64,000 nt of DNA from Costertonia aggregata (GCF_013402795.1 NZ_CP058595.1:159501-223500); one strand, 5' to 3'; shown: positions 16,536-25,647, numbered from the stretch's first letter. A program made the numbers and translations. The notes: generated from the letters alone by a model not told the origin.

Positions 16536-17726
16536 ATGAGAACTGCATACATAGTAAAAGGCTATAGAACAGCCGTAGGAAAAGCACCTAAAGGAGTTTT
16601 TCGTTTTAAGCGAACAGATGAATTGGCCGCGGAGACCATCGAATATATGATGAAGGAGCTCCCAAATTTCGATAAAAAACGAATTGACGATGTTATTGTG
16701 GGGAATGCCATGCCAGAAGGTTCTCAAGGACTGAATATGGCCCGATTGATTTCATTGATGGGATTGGATATCGTTGATGTACCTGGAGTAACCGTAAACC
16801 GATTTTGCTCCTCGGGAATTGAAACTATAGGAATTGCTACGGCCAAGATTCAAGCTGGAATGGCAGATTGTATTATTGCCGGCGGAGCGGAAAGCATGAG
16901 TTCTGTTCCGATGACGGGATACAAGACCGAACTCAACTACGATTTGGTAAGTGAAGGTCATGAGGACTATTACTGGGGCATGGGAAATACGGCAGAAGCA
17001 GTTGCCAATGAATATAAAGTTTCTAGGGAAGACCAAGACGAATTTGCATATAATTCGCACATGAAAGCATTGAAAGCGCAAGCAGAAGATAGGTTTCAGG
17101 ACCAAATTGCACCTATTGAAGTAGAGCAGACCTATATTGATGCCAATGGTAAAAAAGCAACCAAAAAATATACGGTGACCAAAGATGAAGGACCCAGAAA
17201 AGGTACTTCGGTAGAAGTGTTGAACAAATTGCGCCCTGTTTTTGCAGCGGGTGGAAGTGTTACAGCGGGGAATTCTTCTCAAATGAGCGATGGTGCTGCG
17301 TTTGTGATGGTAATGAGCGAAGAAATGGTCAAAGAATTGAATTTAGAACCCATTGCACGTTTAGTCAATTATGCCGCTGCCGGTGTACCCCCAAGAATTA
17401 TGGGGATTGGTCCTGTGGCTGCCGTACCTAAGGCATTAAAACAAGCTGGATTAAAACAGGAAGATGTTGAGTTGATTGAATTGAACGAGGCCTTTGCTTC
17501 TCAATCCTTGGCCGTAATAAGAGAATTAGGGTTAAATCAAGACATTGTAAATGTAAACGGCGGAGCCATTGCCTTAGGTCATCCTTTGGGCTGTACAGGA
17601 GCTAAACTTTCCGTTCAATTATTTGATGAAATGCGAAAGCGTAACATGCAGGGTAAATATGGTATGGTTACCATGTGTGTAGGAACAGGACAGGGAGCTG
17701 CTGGAATTTATGAGTTTCTATCATAG
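16536..17726 (+). CDS. fadA: Acetyl-CoA acyltransferase (3-ketoacyl-CoA thiolase)
   Basis: A 396-residue thiolase that cleaves 3-ketoacyl-CoA with CoA in the last beta-oxidation step. The acyl-accepting nucleophile is Cys91 in VNRFCSSGIETI, the catalytic His349 is in GHPLGCTG, and the second Cys381 is in TMCVGTGQG. The length is standard. It begins 3 nt after fadN ends, so the two are translationally linked and expected to form a functional pair. An unrelated four-helix-bundle gene separates it from fadE. Confidence 0.95.
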   Translation: MRTAYIVKGYRTAVGKAPKGVFRFKRTDELAAETIEYMMKELPNFDKKRIDDVIVGNAMPEGSQGLNMARLISLMGLDIVDVPGVTVNRFCSSGIETIGIATAKIQAGMADCIIAGGAESMSSVPMTGYKTELNYDLVSEGHEDYYWGMGNTAEAVANEYKVSREDQDEFAYNSHMKALKAQAEDRFQDQIAPIEVEQTYIDANGKKATKKYTVTKDEGPRKGTSVEVLNKLRPVFAAGGSVTAGNSSQMSDGAAFVMVMSEEMVKELNLEPIARLVNYAAAGVPPRIMGIGPVAAVPKALKQAGLKQEDVELIELNEAFASQSLAVIRELGLNQDIVNVNGGAIALGHPLGCTGAKLSVQLFDEMRKRNMQGKYGMVTMCVGTGQGAAGIYEFLS

Positions 17727-17730
17727 AGGA

Positions 17731-17755
17731 AAGAAACAAGAGCAAAGAAGCAAGA
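17731..17755. repeat. Left arm of heptad-built inverted repeat around the four-helix-bundle gene
   Basis: The arm reads as successive heptads of the form AAGANNC (AAGAAAC, AAGAGCA, AAGAAGC, AAGA...). Its reverse complement matches 18123-18147 at 21 of 25 positions. The arms lie just outside the start and stop of the small gene, so the gene plus repeats looks like one inserted unit. Confidence 0.7.
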
Positions 17756-17762
17756 CTTGAAA

Positions 17763-18122
17763 ATGGGACGTCATAATTTTAAAAAACTTAAGGTTTGGGA
17801 AGAAGGGATGAGCTTGGTTGATGAAACTTATAGGCTAATAGATGCTTTTCCCCGTTCTGAAAAATTTAATCTAGTGTCTCAACTTATGCGATGTTCTGTA
17901 TCTATTCCTTCAAATATTGCCGAAGGTACCAGCAAAACAACTGATAAACATTTCAATAAATATATTGAGGATAGTTTAGGTTCCGCATTTGAATGGGAAA
18001 CCCAACTTATAATAGCTAACAGACAAGGATACATCGAAAAAGAAAAGTTCAAATCCCTAGAAAATAAAATACAACAATTACAAAAAATGATTTCAGGATT
18101 TCAAGGTGGATTAAATAAATAA
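17763..18122 (+). CDS. Four-helix-bundle protein (S23 / 23S rRNA intervening-sequence protein family)
   Basis: A 119-residue helical protein with the family pattern FKKLKVWEEGMSLVDETYRLIDAFP at the N-terminus, then SVSIPSNIAEGTSK and FNKYIEDSLGSAFEWETQLIIA. The ATG at 17763 is preferred over the in-frame TTG at 17757, which lies in the inverted-repeat arm. The family is known from 23S rRNA intervening sequences and as stand-alone chromosomal genes in Bacteroidota; its molecular role is unsettled, and related bundles (Avd) bind nucleic acid and reverse transcriptase in diversity-generating elements. It is flanked by inverted heptad repeats and interrupts fadNAE, which suggests insertion as a mobile unit. 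Confidence 0.88.
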   Translation: MGRHNFKKLKVWEEGMSLVDETYRLIDAFPRSEKFNLVSQLMRCSVSIPSNIAEGTSKTTDKHFNKYIEDSLGSAFEWETQLIIANRQGYIEKEKFKSLENKIQQLQKMISGFQGGLNK

Positions 18123-18147
18123 TCTTGATTCTTGTCTCTTGATTCTT
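18123..18147. repeat. Right arm of heptad-built inverted repeat around the four-helix-bundle gene
   Basis: The arm begins at the first base after the TAA and consists of heptads TCTTGAT, TCTTGTC, TCTTGAT, TCTT. It pairs with 17731-17755 at 21 of 25 positions, so a transcript of the region could close into a long stem around the gene. Confidence 0.7.
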
Positions 18148-18160
18148 AAACCTCAAAAAC

Positions 18161-19975
18161 ATGAGCACAGAAACAATACAAAAAAACGACTTACTACGAG
18201 GAGGCCAATTCCTAGTCAAAGAAACCAATTGTGAAGACGTTTTCACTTTGGAAGATTTAAACGAAGAACAGCGCATGATGCGCGAGAGTACCAAAGAATT
18301 TGTAGATAGAGAACTTTGGGCACATTGGGAACGGTTTGAAAAGAAAGACTATGCCTACACTGAGGAAACCATGCGCAAGGCTGGTGAGCTTGGGCTCTTG
18401 AGCGTAGCGGTACCGGAATCTTACGGCGGTATGGGAATGGGATTTGTCTCCACTATGTTGGTCTGCGACTATATTTCTGGAGCAACAGGCTCTTTTAGTA
18501 CAGCTTTTGGCGCTCATACCGGAATTGGGACCATGCCCATTACACTTTACGGCACCGAGGAACAAAAGCAAAAATATGTGCCAAAATTGGCTTCGGGCGA
18601 ATGGTTTGGTGCCTATTGCTTGACAGAACCTGGGGCGGGTTCAGATGCAAATTCGGGAAAAACGAAAGCTGTATTGTCAGAAGACGGTACATATTACAGT
18701 ATTACCGGGCAAAAAATGTGGATTTCCAATGCAGGCTTCTGTAACGTGTTCATAGTATTTGCACGAATTGAAGATGATAAAAACATTACCGGATTTATTG
18801 TTGAAAACGACCCTGAAAATGGAATTTCATTGGGCGATGAAGAGAAAAAATTAGGTATCCACTCCTCCTCTACCCGCCAAGTATTCTTCAACGATACCAA
18901 GGTACCCGTAGAAAATATGCTATCTGAAAGGGGCAACGGATTCAAAATAGCTATGAATGCTTTAAATGTAGGTCGTATCAAATTAGCGGCAGCTTGTTTG
19001 GAAGCGCAAAGAAGAGTGGTGAACGAGGCTGTAAAATATGCCAATGAGCGTGTTCAATTTAAGACCCCCATCATAAATTTTGGTGCCATTAAGGCTAAAA
19101 TTGCAACGATGGCCACAAATGCATACGTTGGCGAGTCCGCTTGCTATAGAGCCGCAAAAAATATCGAAGATAGAATAGCCATTCGTGAATCGGAAGGCAA
19201 TTCACACCAAGATGCAGAATTAAAAGGTGTTGAGGAATATGCCATAGAATGCTCCATACTCAAAGTCGCCGTTTCTGAGGATTGTCAAATAACTTCGGAT
19301 GAAGGTATACAAATTTTCGGGGGTATGGGCTTTAGCGCAGATACCCCAATGGAATCTGCATGGAGGGATTCACGAATAGCTCGTATTTATGAAGGCACCA
19401 ACGAAATCAATAGAATGTTGGCCGTGGGCATGTTGGTCAAAAAAGCCATGAAAGGTCATGTTGACCTATTAGGTCCGGCAACAGCGGTAGGAGAAGAATT
19501 AATGGGAATTCCTTCCTTTGACACTCCTGATTTTTCTAAACTGTTTGCAGAAGAAAAAGATTTGATCAAACGATTAAAGAAAGTGTTCTTAATGGTTGCC
19601 GGTTCCGCAGTGCAAAAGTTTGGCCCTGAACTGGAAAAGCACCAACAATTGATGCTTGCAGCATCTGACATTCTTATCGAAGTCTATATGGCCGAAAGTA
19701 CTATCCTTAGAACAGAGAAAAATGCAAAACGTTTTGGTGAGGAAGCTCAAGCTACACAAATAGCGATGTCCAAGCTATATCTTTATGAGGCCGTGGAAAT
19801 AGTAATGAAAAAAGGTAGGGAAGCCATAGTTTCCTTCGCCGAAGGAGATGAACAAAGAATGATGTTAATGGGACTAAAACGTTTTACAAAATACACCAAT
19901 TACCCCAACATAGTGGCTTTACGTACACAAATTGCGGACAAAGTAGCTGTTGATAACGGGTACACCTTTGACTAA
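18161..19975 (+). CDS. fadE: Acyl-CoA dehydrogenase (FadE type)
   Basis: A 604-residue FAD-dependent enzyme for the first oxidation of beta-oxidation. The flavin/substrate region includes YCLTEPGAGSDANSGKTKA (about 155-173) and MWISNAGFCNVFIVFAR. The catalytic-base region is RIYEGTNEINRMLAVGML near 412-430. It has a C-terminal helical extension beyond the usual 380 residues, as in the 594-residue FadE of Bacillus subtilis. It is the last gene of the operon; a strong terminator follows 35 nt later. The four-helix-bundle insertion upstream lengthens the fadA-fadE gap to 434 nt. Confidence 0.93.
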   Translation: MSTETIQKNDLLRGGQFLVKETNCEDVFTLEDLNEEQRMMRESTKEFVDRELWAHWERFEKKDYAYTEETMRKAGELGLLSVAVPESYGGMGMGFVSTMLVCDYISGATGSFSTAFGAHTGIGTMPITLYGTEEQKQKYVPKLASGEWFGAYCLTEPGAGSDANSGKTKAVLSEDGTYYSITGQKMWISNAGFCNVFIVFARIEDDKNITGFIVENDPENGISLGDEEKKLGIHSSSTRQVFFNDTKVPVENMLSERGNGFKIAMNALNVGRIKLAAACLEAQRRVVNEAVKYANERVQFKTPIINFGAIKAKIATMATNAYVGESACYRAAKNIEDRIAIRESEGNSHQDAELKGVEEYAIECSILKVAVSEDCQITSDEGIQIFGGMGFSADTPMESAWRDSRIARIYEGTNEINRMLAVGMLVKKAMKGHVDLLGPATAVGEELMGIPSFDTPDFSKLFAEEKDLIKRLKKVFLMVAGSAVQKFGPELEKHQQLMLAASDILIEVYMAESTILRTEKNAKRFGEEAQATQIAMSKLYLYEAVEIVMKKGREAIVSFAEGDEQRMMLMGLKRFTKYTNYPNIVALRTQIADKVAVDNGYTFD

Positions 19976-20010
19976 TTCGGATTGAAAAAATTCGGTTTTA
20001 ACACAGAAGG

Positions 20011-20040
20011 AAAAAACACTCATAAAAGAGTGGTTTTTTT
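20011..20040 (+). terminator. Rho-independent terminator of the fad operon
   Basis: CACTC (20017-20021) pairs with GAGTG (20028-20032) around a six-base loop, and the A-run before it can pair with the T-run after it apart from one mismatch. It lies 35 nt after the fadE stop and ends in seven T. The A/T flanks could also stop converging transcription. Confidence 0.75.
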
Positions 20041-20113
20041 ATACCTGAAATACGTTTCAATTCAGCGTTCATTTTTTGAACCGTCAGAAAATAAAATAAT
20101 TTCTAACAGTGTT

Positions 20114-21220
20114 TCAGCCTAGTGCTCTTATGAAATATTTCATTTCTTCCATAGTTCCAATTGATATTCTTGACCATTGACCATCTTCCTCATAAACTCG
20201 GGTTCCTGTTATGTTAGCTTTTTTAAGCTTATCAAAAAAATCATGTGTATAATCCGCCAAGGAAAAATAAATAAAATTGGTGTAAGAAGGGATGCATTTA
20301 ATATTCAATTGTTCAAGTTGCTTGATAGTGTACGCTCTTGCCTTTTGATTCAACATACGGGTACGTTCCGTAAAATCAACATCATATAAGGTGGCTAAAG
20401 CAGCTGAGGATGATACCACACCTATACCTATACCCGACCAAGTTCTTAGTTTCTTAATCTTGCGCATTAAGTTTTCGTTTGCCAAGGCATAACCTACCCT
20501 AGCCCCTGCAAGTCCATATATTTTAGAAAACGTTTTGGTTATAATCAGGTTCTGATTTGAGGTCAACATATCACTCAAAGAATTTTGATCGGTAAATTCC
20601 AAATAAGCTTCGTCCAATAAAACCAATGTCTTTTCGGTCGCTTTTTTTACAAAAGACCTAAGCTCTGATTCGTCACATAAAGTTCCCGTTGGGTTATTGG
20701 GATTGCAAACATAAACCAACTGTGTGTTAGTATCTATGGCTGCGAACATGGCATCCAAATCATGTTGTTTATCCCGCGTTAGGGGAATAGAAATCTTGTT
20801 CAAGCCCAAAGCCTCAGCTGCCGACCCCCAATAATTAAAAGTGGGCTCAGCTGTTATGAAATTTCCTTTCTGTAGCGAAGCAAATTGCGCGACCAAATCC
20901 AATATCGCCGATGAACCTGGGGACATGAGGATATTGTTTTTAGATAGGCCATTTTTTTTGGCCAGACTTTCTGCCAGTTGCATGGTAATATTCATGCCAT
21001 AGCGATTGTTTTTACTCAAACTTTCGAGTATTGCTTTTTTTGCCAATTCAGATGGCCCGTACGGGTTTTCATTGGACCCCAACAAAATAGGAACATTGTT
21101 ATGGTTTTTGTATTCTGGTAAAATAGTTTCAGAACCATACCCATTCATACTCGCCAACCCAAAACCTGCAATACCTAGGCCAACTTGTTTTAACCAATTT
21201 CTTCTATCGTTTGTTTCCAT
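20114..21220 (-). CDS. Class I/II PLP aminotransferase, histidinol-phosphate type, with Tat-like signal
   Basis: A 368-residue fold-type I PLP enzyme close to histidinol-phosphate aminotransferases (HisC-like): GSNENPYGPSELA at 49-61, NPNNPTGT at 173-180, LLDEAYLEF at 201-209, and the Schiff-base Lys233 in TKTFSKIYGLAGARVGY. The N-terminus METNDRRNWLKQVGLGIAGFGLASM has an RR pair at 6-7 followed by a hydrophobic stretch, like a twin-arginine export signal. The ATG at 21220 is used; longer in-frame starts to 21388 would bury the signal and overlap the divergent gene. Not in a his operon, so a role outside histidine synthesis is likely. Export is inferred. Confidence 0.8.
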   Translation of the reverse strand: METNDRRNWLKQVGLGIAGFGLASMNGYGSETILPEYKNHNNVPILLGSNENPYGPSELAKKAILESLSKNNRYGMNITMQLAESLAKKNGLSKNNILMSPGSSAILDLVAQFASLQKGNFITAEPTFNYWGSAAEALGLNKISIPLTRDKQHDLDAMFAAIDTNTQLVYVCNPNNPTGTLCDESELRSFVKKATEKTLVLLDEAYLEFTDQNSLSDMLTSNQNLIITKTFSKIYGLAGARVGYALANENLMRKIKKLRTWSGIGIGVVSSSAALATLYDVDFTERTRMLNQKARAYTIKQLEQLNIKCIPSYTNFIYFSLADYTHDFFDKLKKANITGTRVYEEDGQWSRISIGTMEEMKYFIRALG

Positions 21221-21301
21221 TTTATTCCTATTTTGTGTGCTTAGTGGAGCTACTGTATACTTTTTCTTAAAAATACATAAAAAACACATAGTCAATAAAG
21301 T

Positions 21302-22732
21302 ATGGATAAATCTATTCTTAAAAAGGCATATGCCACAGATGATTTTAGAAAACGTGGACATCAACTTGTTGACGAGCTGGCCGACCATTTAGAAGACAAG
21401 CTTCAAGAAAAGTCACGTAAAGCCATTCAGTGGAACGAACCGGATACTGAGCTTGAATTTTGGAACGATTTTCTTCAAAACGGAAACAAAAACACCTTGT
21501 TTTCGCAAATTACCCAGCGTACCACGTATGTGCACCACCCAAAATATATTGGACATCAAGTGAGTCCTACAGCTCCAATTACCGCTTTGACAGGGATGAT
21601 CAGCGCTTTGCTGAACAACGGCATGGCAGTTTACGAAATGGGTATGGCACCTTCGGCAATTGAGAGAGTGATCACGGATTGGCTATGTGAAAAAATTGGT
21701 TTTGAAAAAAAATCCAGTGGCTTTTTGACATCAGGCGGAACATTGGCCAATTTAACGGCTCTTTTGAGCGCACGAAAAGCCATAATTGCAGATGATATTT
21801 GGAATGAAGGGCATTCTGAAAATCTCGGAATCATAGTTTCGGAAGAGGCCCATTACTGTGTTGATCGTGCCGCAAAAATTATGGGGTTGGGAGAAAAAGG
21901 AATTATTAAAATTCCTGCTACCGAAGGCTTTCAAATGAACACTTTGCTTTTAGAGGAGGCCTTTCAAAAGATCACCGACAAAGGAATAAAAATATTTGCC
22001 ATTGTGGGAAGCGCACCATCGACCGCAACGGGAATCTATGATAATTTGACCGAGATAAACGATTTTGCCAAAAAAAAGGATTTATGGTTTCATGTAGATG
22101 GCGCCCACGGCGGAGCTGCTATTTTTTCCAAAAAACACAAGCATACCTTGGAAGGTATCGACAAAGCAGATTCTGTAGTTATAGACGGACACAAAATGAT
22201 GATGATGCCCACTATAACCACTGCCCTGCTTTTTAAGGACGGTAAAAACGCTACAGCTACATTTAGTCAAAAAGCAGATTATCTGCTCACGCAATATGAC
22301 CATGAAGATTGGTACAATTCTGGCAAGAAAACCTTCGAATGCACCAAAACCATGATGAGTATTCATTGGTACGCCATGCTCAAATTTTATGGTGAGGACA
22401 TTTTTGAGGCGTACGTTACCCACCTTTATGACATGGGACATCTTTTTGGCAATATCGTTGAAAATGATCCGTATTTTGAAATAGCCACAAAACCGGTTTC
22501 CAATATTGTTTGTTTTCGATTTGTAAAGCCGACACTTGATATAGATACCGCAAATACCTTGAATGAAAAAATCCGTCGAATTTTACTGGAAGATGGGGAA
22601 TACTATATCGTGCAGACCAAATTACGGGGAGTTCATTATTTGCGATGCACTATAATGAATCCGTTTACCACAGAAAAACATTTGAAATCGCTTTTAGAAA
22701 AAATAAAAAACATCGCCGATGGATTGATTTAA
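21302..22732 (+). CDS. PLP-dependent group II decarboxylase
   Basis: A 476-residue decarboxylase of the family containing tyrosine, glutamate and 2,4-diaminobutyrate decarboxylases. Features are SAPSTATGIYDNL near 238, HVDGAHGGAAIF (the PLP-stacking and pyridine-contacting region) near 264-275, and the PLP Lys298 in IDGHKMMMMP. The C-terminal part contains GEYYIVQTKLRGVHYLRCTIMNPFTT. No signal peptide is present. The substrate cannot be decided; diaminobutyrate, aromatic amino acids or aspartate are all possible. It is transcribed divergently from the PLP aminotransferase with 81 nt between the starts, which suggests shared control. Confidence 0.85.
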   Translation: MDKSILKKAYATDDFRKRGHQLVDELADHLEDKLQEKSRKAIQWNEPDTELEFWNDFLQNGNKNTLFSQITQRTTYVHHPKYIGHQVSPTAPITALTGMISALLNNGMAVYEMGMAPSAIERVITDWLCEKIGFEKKSSGFLTSGGTLANLTALLSARKAIIADDIWNEGHSENLGIIVSEEAHYCVDRAAKIMGLGEKGIIKIPATEGFQMNTLLLEEAFQKITDKGIKIFAIVGSAPSTATGIYDNLTEINDFAKKKDLWFHVDGAHGGAAIFSKKHKHTLEGIDKADSVVIDGHKMMMMPTITTALLFKDGKNATATFSQKADYLLTQYDHEDWYNSGKKTFECTKTMMSIHWYAMLKFYGEDIFEAYVTHLYDMGHLFGNIVENDPYFEIATKPVSNIVCFRFVKPTLDIDTANTLNEKIRRILLEDGEYYIVQTKLRGVHYLRCTIMNPFTTEKHLKSLLEKIKNIADGLI

Positions 22733-22753
22733 AAGCACATTTCAGACGTGCTT
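22733..22753 (+). terminator. Weak hairpin after the PLP decarboxylase
   Basis: AAGCAC (22733-22738) pairs perfectly with GTGCTT (22748-22753) starting one base after the decarboxylase stop. No T-run follows, so it could be a processing or rho-assisted end rather than an intrinsic terminator. Confidence 0.3.
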
Positions 22754-22864
22754 ACCGTTAGAATACCATAGCTTACACCAAGATTATAGGCACTCCTATC
22801 ACAAAATAGAAGGCGCGATTAACTACAGCCTGACCATGTCGTGTAAACAAATCAAAACTAGATT

Positions 22865-23716
22865 TTACTCGGTCAAAACATTGGAGGCGAACAATTGTTC
22901 CGTCAAATACCGCAAAGAAGATTTCCATTTACCACTGGTAGCTAGACGTTGTCCAGAATTTTTATTTAGAAATACGTTTTCGGAAAAATCTACTTCAAAG
23001 GTTTCCACATCATTATCTACCTGGTACAACCTTAGGTTTATCATACGCTCAAGTTGACTGTTGTCATTTGCGGCATCTGCCATAAAATCTGATGGTGTAG
23101 CACTATTTTTTTCATTTTCATCTATGGATAGATATAGGATAAATTCCGTTCCAAAAATCTTCCGTAATGCATCTGGGGAAGCTTGCCTGAGTTTGCTATA
23201 ATTTACACCGGCGTTTACCAATTTTTCAATGGCTTTGTCCATTTCCAACACTTTTAAGCCTTTGGTTTTTGCTTTGCCCGATATTAAACCAACGGTATAT
23301 TCAGTTGCATTGCTCGCCAAGGTTTTTTCATAAGATCCATTGCGTTTGAAGTCCAAAGGTACTATGGCCACCGAGTTTTCCTCATAACTGGGCAATACCG
23401 GAATCTCATTTTTTGGAGGTAAAGTATTCTCTACCGTTAAATTTTTGTTTGTCGATCCATCAGTACTCTTGGTACCACCAAAATTTTGTGTTCTTCCGCT
23501 GGCAAAGACTATTTTTTCAACTCCATCGGATTTTATCTCATTAATGACGGTTTCCCCGGGATAATTAAAGCTAATGACGTTTTCGGTCACTTTAGTCACC
23601 TTTACCTGCAGCAACTCACCGTTTGCGGTCATGATGATATCATTTTTTGAAGCGTTCTGCTGAGCGATTAAGGCACCACAAAACAATAAACTGAATATTA
23701 CTATAATTTTTTTCAT
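22865..23716 (-). CDS. Exported protein of unknown function, end of the ECF sigma operon
   Basis: A 283-residue exported protein with signal peptide MKKIIVIFSLLFCGALIAQQ. The N-terminal part carries a pattern seen in many flavobacterial exported proteins: DIIMTANGELLQVKVTKVTE then ISFNYPGETVINEI and VEKIVFASGRTQ, followed by a Ser/Thr/Asn-rich linker. The C-terminal half (about 110-283) is mixed alpha/beta with no family I recognise. It is the last of four leftward genes (sigma, anti-sigma-like, barrel-like, this one) and lies 90 nt after the barrel gene, so it probably belongs to the same regulon. Confidence 0.7.
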   Translation of the reverse strand: MKKIIVIFSLLFCGALIAQQNASKNDIIMTANGELLQVKVTKVTENVISFNYPGETVINEIKSDGVEKIVFASGRTQNFGGTKSTDGSTNKNLTVENTLPPKNEIPVLPSYEENSVAIVPLDFKRNGSYEKTLASNATEYTVGLISGKAKTKGLKVLEMDKAIEKLVNAGVNYSKLRQASPDALRKIFGTEFILYLSIDENEKNSATPSDFMADAANDNSQLERMINLRLYQVDNDVETFEVDFSENVFLNKNSGQRLATSGKWKSSLRYLTEQLFASNVLTE

Positions 23717-23806
23717 CTCATAAACATTTAAATTAGTTCAAATACACAAAAACAGATTTTTATCGGTTTTTAAATAACCTTTTGTTAAATTTTACTCAGA
23801 ATATAT

Positions 23807-24928
23807 TTACAGATCTAGCCGAATACCTACCGATACGAACTGTTCATCTTTTACGCCATTTTCAAAAATGGAATTCAAATCATACTTTCCGTAAAGCGAA
23901 AAAGCACCGATACCCACATAACCGCTTAGCCCATAAATTTGGTTGTTCACTTGATAATCATCTATGACCTCAGCAACGTAAAACCTGCGCTGACCTGCAA
24001 TCGAAGTGTACTCCAACCGCTGACGGGTCCTTAAGTTAATGCCTACATAACCCCCAACACCTATTTTAAACTGGTTGCTAGACGAGTAGTACGTGTTTTT
24101 ATGGTTACGTTTCTTTTTAGTAGGGCCAAACTCCAATTGTACCGGTACCACTAAATTGGTCATCACAAAATTGGATTCCCGTAACAACGAAGGAAACTCC
24201 TGTAGTGCCGTTTGATTATCGGTTACACCAAAAAATCTGTTGCCATTTGATTCAAGTTCGTTCCATTGTAAGGATAGGCCATATTTTAACCGTATACCAT
24301 TTTTTTTAAAGAGTGGTGTTTTTAAGGCCAAACCTATTTCCAAAAAACGAGAGCTGTAAAATTCATAATCGAGCTCGTCTTCAATATCTTGCCAAGAGAT
24401 ACCGTCGCTTATGGTATTGTTAAGTCCGGTGGCGAAAACAAGGTCAAGGGTCGTTGGGTTTTTAACGATAACGTTCTGTTGATCTTGTTGTGTTTTTTGA
24501 ACAGGTGAGGTATTGTTTGGAGTGTTCGTACTTATATTGGTAAGACTCATTTGAATTCCTTCATTTTCTTTACTGTATGTATCCACATCTAAAAAAATCT
24601 CAACATTATCTGACTTTTGGTTCTCTTCCGATTTTTCCAAAAAGGCAATCGTTTTCAATAACACCGATTTTCTATCTGTAATGCGCCTGCTGCGCTCTTG
24701 TGCAGCCTTTAATTTCAGATTATTGGCGGCTTCAACATCTAGCACCCCATTTTCCAAAAGGCTGTTTATATCCTCTACCTGTTTTCGTAACGCTTCCTTT
24801 TCTTCTTTTTCTATACTTTTAATCTGTTGCCGCAATAAAGAAATGGTCTGCTCCCTTTCATTTTGTTGGGCACTGCTTATTTGTGATATGAGCATAAAAA
24901 GCACAGCAAAAAATAGAATACGCATCAT
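23807..24928 (-). CDS. Outer-membrane beta-barrel-like protein with N-terminal coiled coil
   Basis: A 373-residue exported protein (signal MMRILFFAVLFMLISQISSAQ; a start at the second Met, 24925, is equally possible). Residues about 22-95 are strongly charged with heptad-like spacing (QQIKSIEKEEKEALRKQVED), which predicts a coiled coil. The C-terminal half, from about 165, alternates aromatic and polar residues in beta strands (GLALKTPLFKKNGIRLKYGL, FKIGVGGYVGINLR, SVGIRLDL at the end), ending in a hydrophobic residue as barrels do. Family unknown. Third gene in the ECF sigma operon, so probably an envelope protein under that sigma factor. Confidence 0.7.
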   Translation of the reverse strand: MMRILFFAVLFMLISQISSAQQNEREQTISLLRQQIKSIEKEEKEALRKQVEDINSLLENGVLDVEAANNLKLKAAQERSRRITDRKSVLLKTIAFLEKSEENQKSDNVEIFLDVDTYSKENEGIQMSLTNISTNTPNNTSPVQKTQQDQQNVIVKNPTTLDLVFATGLNNTISDGISWQDIEDELDYEFYSSRFLEIGLALKTPLFKKNGIRLKYGLSLQWNELESNGNRFFGVTDNQTALQEFPSLLRESNFVMTNLVVPVQLEFGPTKKKRNHKNTYYSSSNQFKIGVGGYVGINLRTRQRLEYTSIAGQRRFYVAEVIDDYQVNNQIYGLSGYVGIGAFSLYGKYDLNSIFENGVKDEQFVSVGIRLDL

Positions 24929-24966
24929 AATACCTTTTTTACATTACACGGTTATTTTTTCTAAAA

Positions 24967-25647
24967 CTAATTAGCCATAACGGCTTTAAGTTTTGTGTAA
25001 CCCTTTTTTATCTGTTTGTAAAAGTTACCTTTCTTTGAACGGTTTATCTCTTTCTCGGCATTTACGAGCATTCTTTCAACCTGTAATTGTTGAACTCTTA
25101 GAAGATTATCTTCCCGCTCGTTTAATTGTTTTGCCTTTAGCAATAAAGCATCCAATTCAACGTCTGTAACCTTTTCAGGACTTTTGAACTTGTCAAGTAG
25201 CGTCCCTTGTTTCTTCGTTTTTACAGTTAAACTACTGTTGTCATTATTGGTTTGAATACGTTCTTTACCAATAAAACGTTTCTTTTCAACAGGTTCAAAT
25301 ACTTGCTTTTTTATTGGGATTGAAATGGGTTTGTTTGCAGTGATGTCCTTTTTCATTTTATCATCCCTAATCGTACTAAGCAATTCGGTATCAGTAACGC
25401 CGACAGCCCCCTCAAAAACCATTGACACTGTTTTTCGGCTCTCCCAAATTTTATTATCCAAATACCCATGGCAAAGAAGCACCATACAAATAATCATGGC
25501 TATTTTGGTGTAAAAAGCTTTTTTGCGCCGTTTTTTCTTGAATGTTTCCATTTTCGCACAGAGTACATCCCAAGATTCTTTTTTCGGATCAAGCGTAAGC
25601 TTGTCAAAAGTTTTTTTAGCGTATGTATCCAAATTAGAGTGCTTCAC
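24967..25647 (-). CDS. Single-pass membrane protein, probable anti-sigma factor
   Basis: A 226-residue protein with a Lys/Arg-rich N-terminal cytoplasmic part (MKHSNLDTYAKKTFDKLTLDPKKESWDVL, KKKRRKK at about 36-42), one membrane segment at about 45-62 (IAMIICMVLLCHGYL), and a long periplasmic tail that is charged and helical (LLLKAKQLNEREDNLLRVQQLQVERML). It starts inside the sigma gene with a 14-nt overlap, a layout typical of sigma/anti-sigma pairs. No zinc motif (HxxxCxxC) is present. The function is inferred from topology and position. Confidence 0.65.
   Translation of the reverse strand: MKHSNLDTYAKKTFDKLTLDPKKESWDVLCAKMETFKKKRRKKAFYTKIAMIICMVLLCHGYLDNKIWESRKTVSMVFEGAVGVTDTELLSTIRDDKMKKDITANKPISIPIKKQVFEPVEKKRFIGKERIQTNNDNSSLTVKTKKQGTLLDKFKSPEKVTDVELDALLLKAKQLNEREDNLLRVQQLQVERMLVNAEKEINRSKKGNFYKQIKKGYTKLKAVMAN

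Noticed and set aside
16752-17282. 176-codon minus-strand open frame
   Set aside because: Antisense to the thiolase, with Cys/His-rich low-information sequence typical of a shadow frame.
17731-18147. Diversity-generating retroelement around the four-helix-bundle gene
   Set aside because: No reverse transcriptase, template repeat or variable repeat is present nearby.
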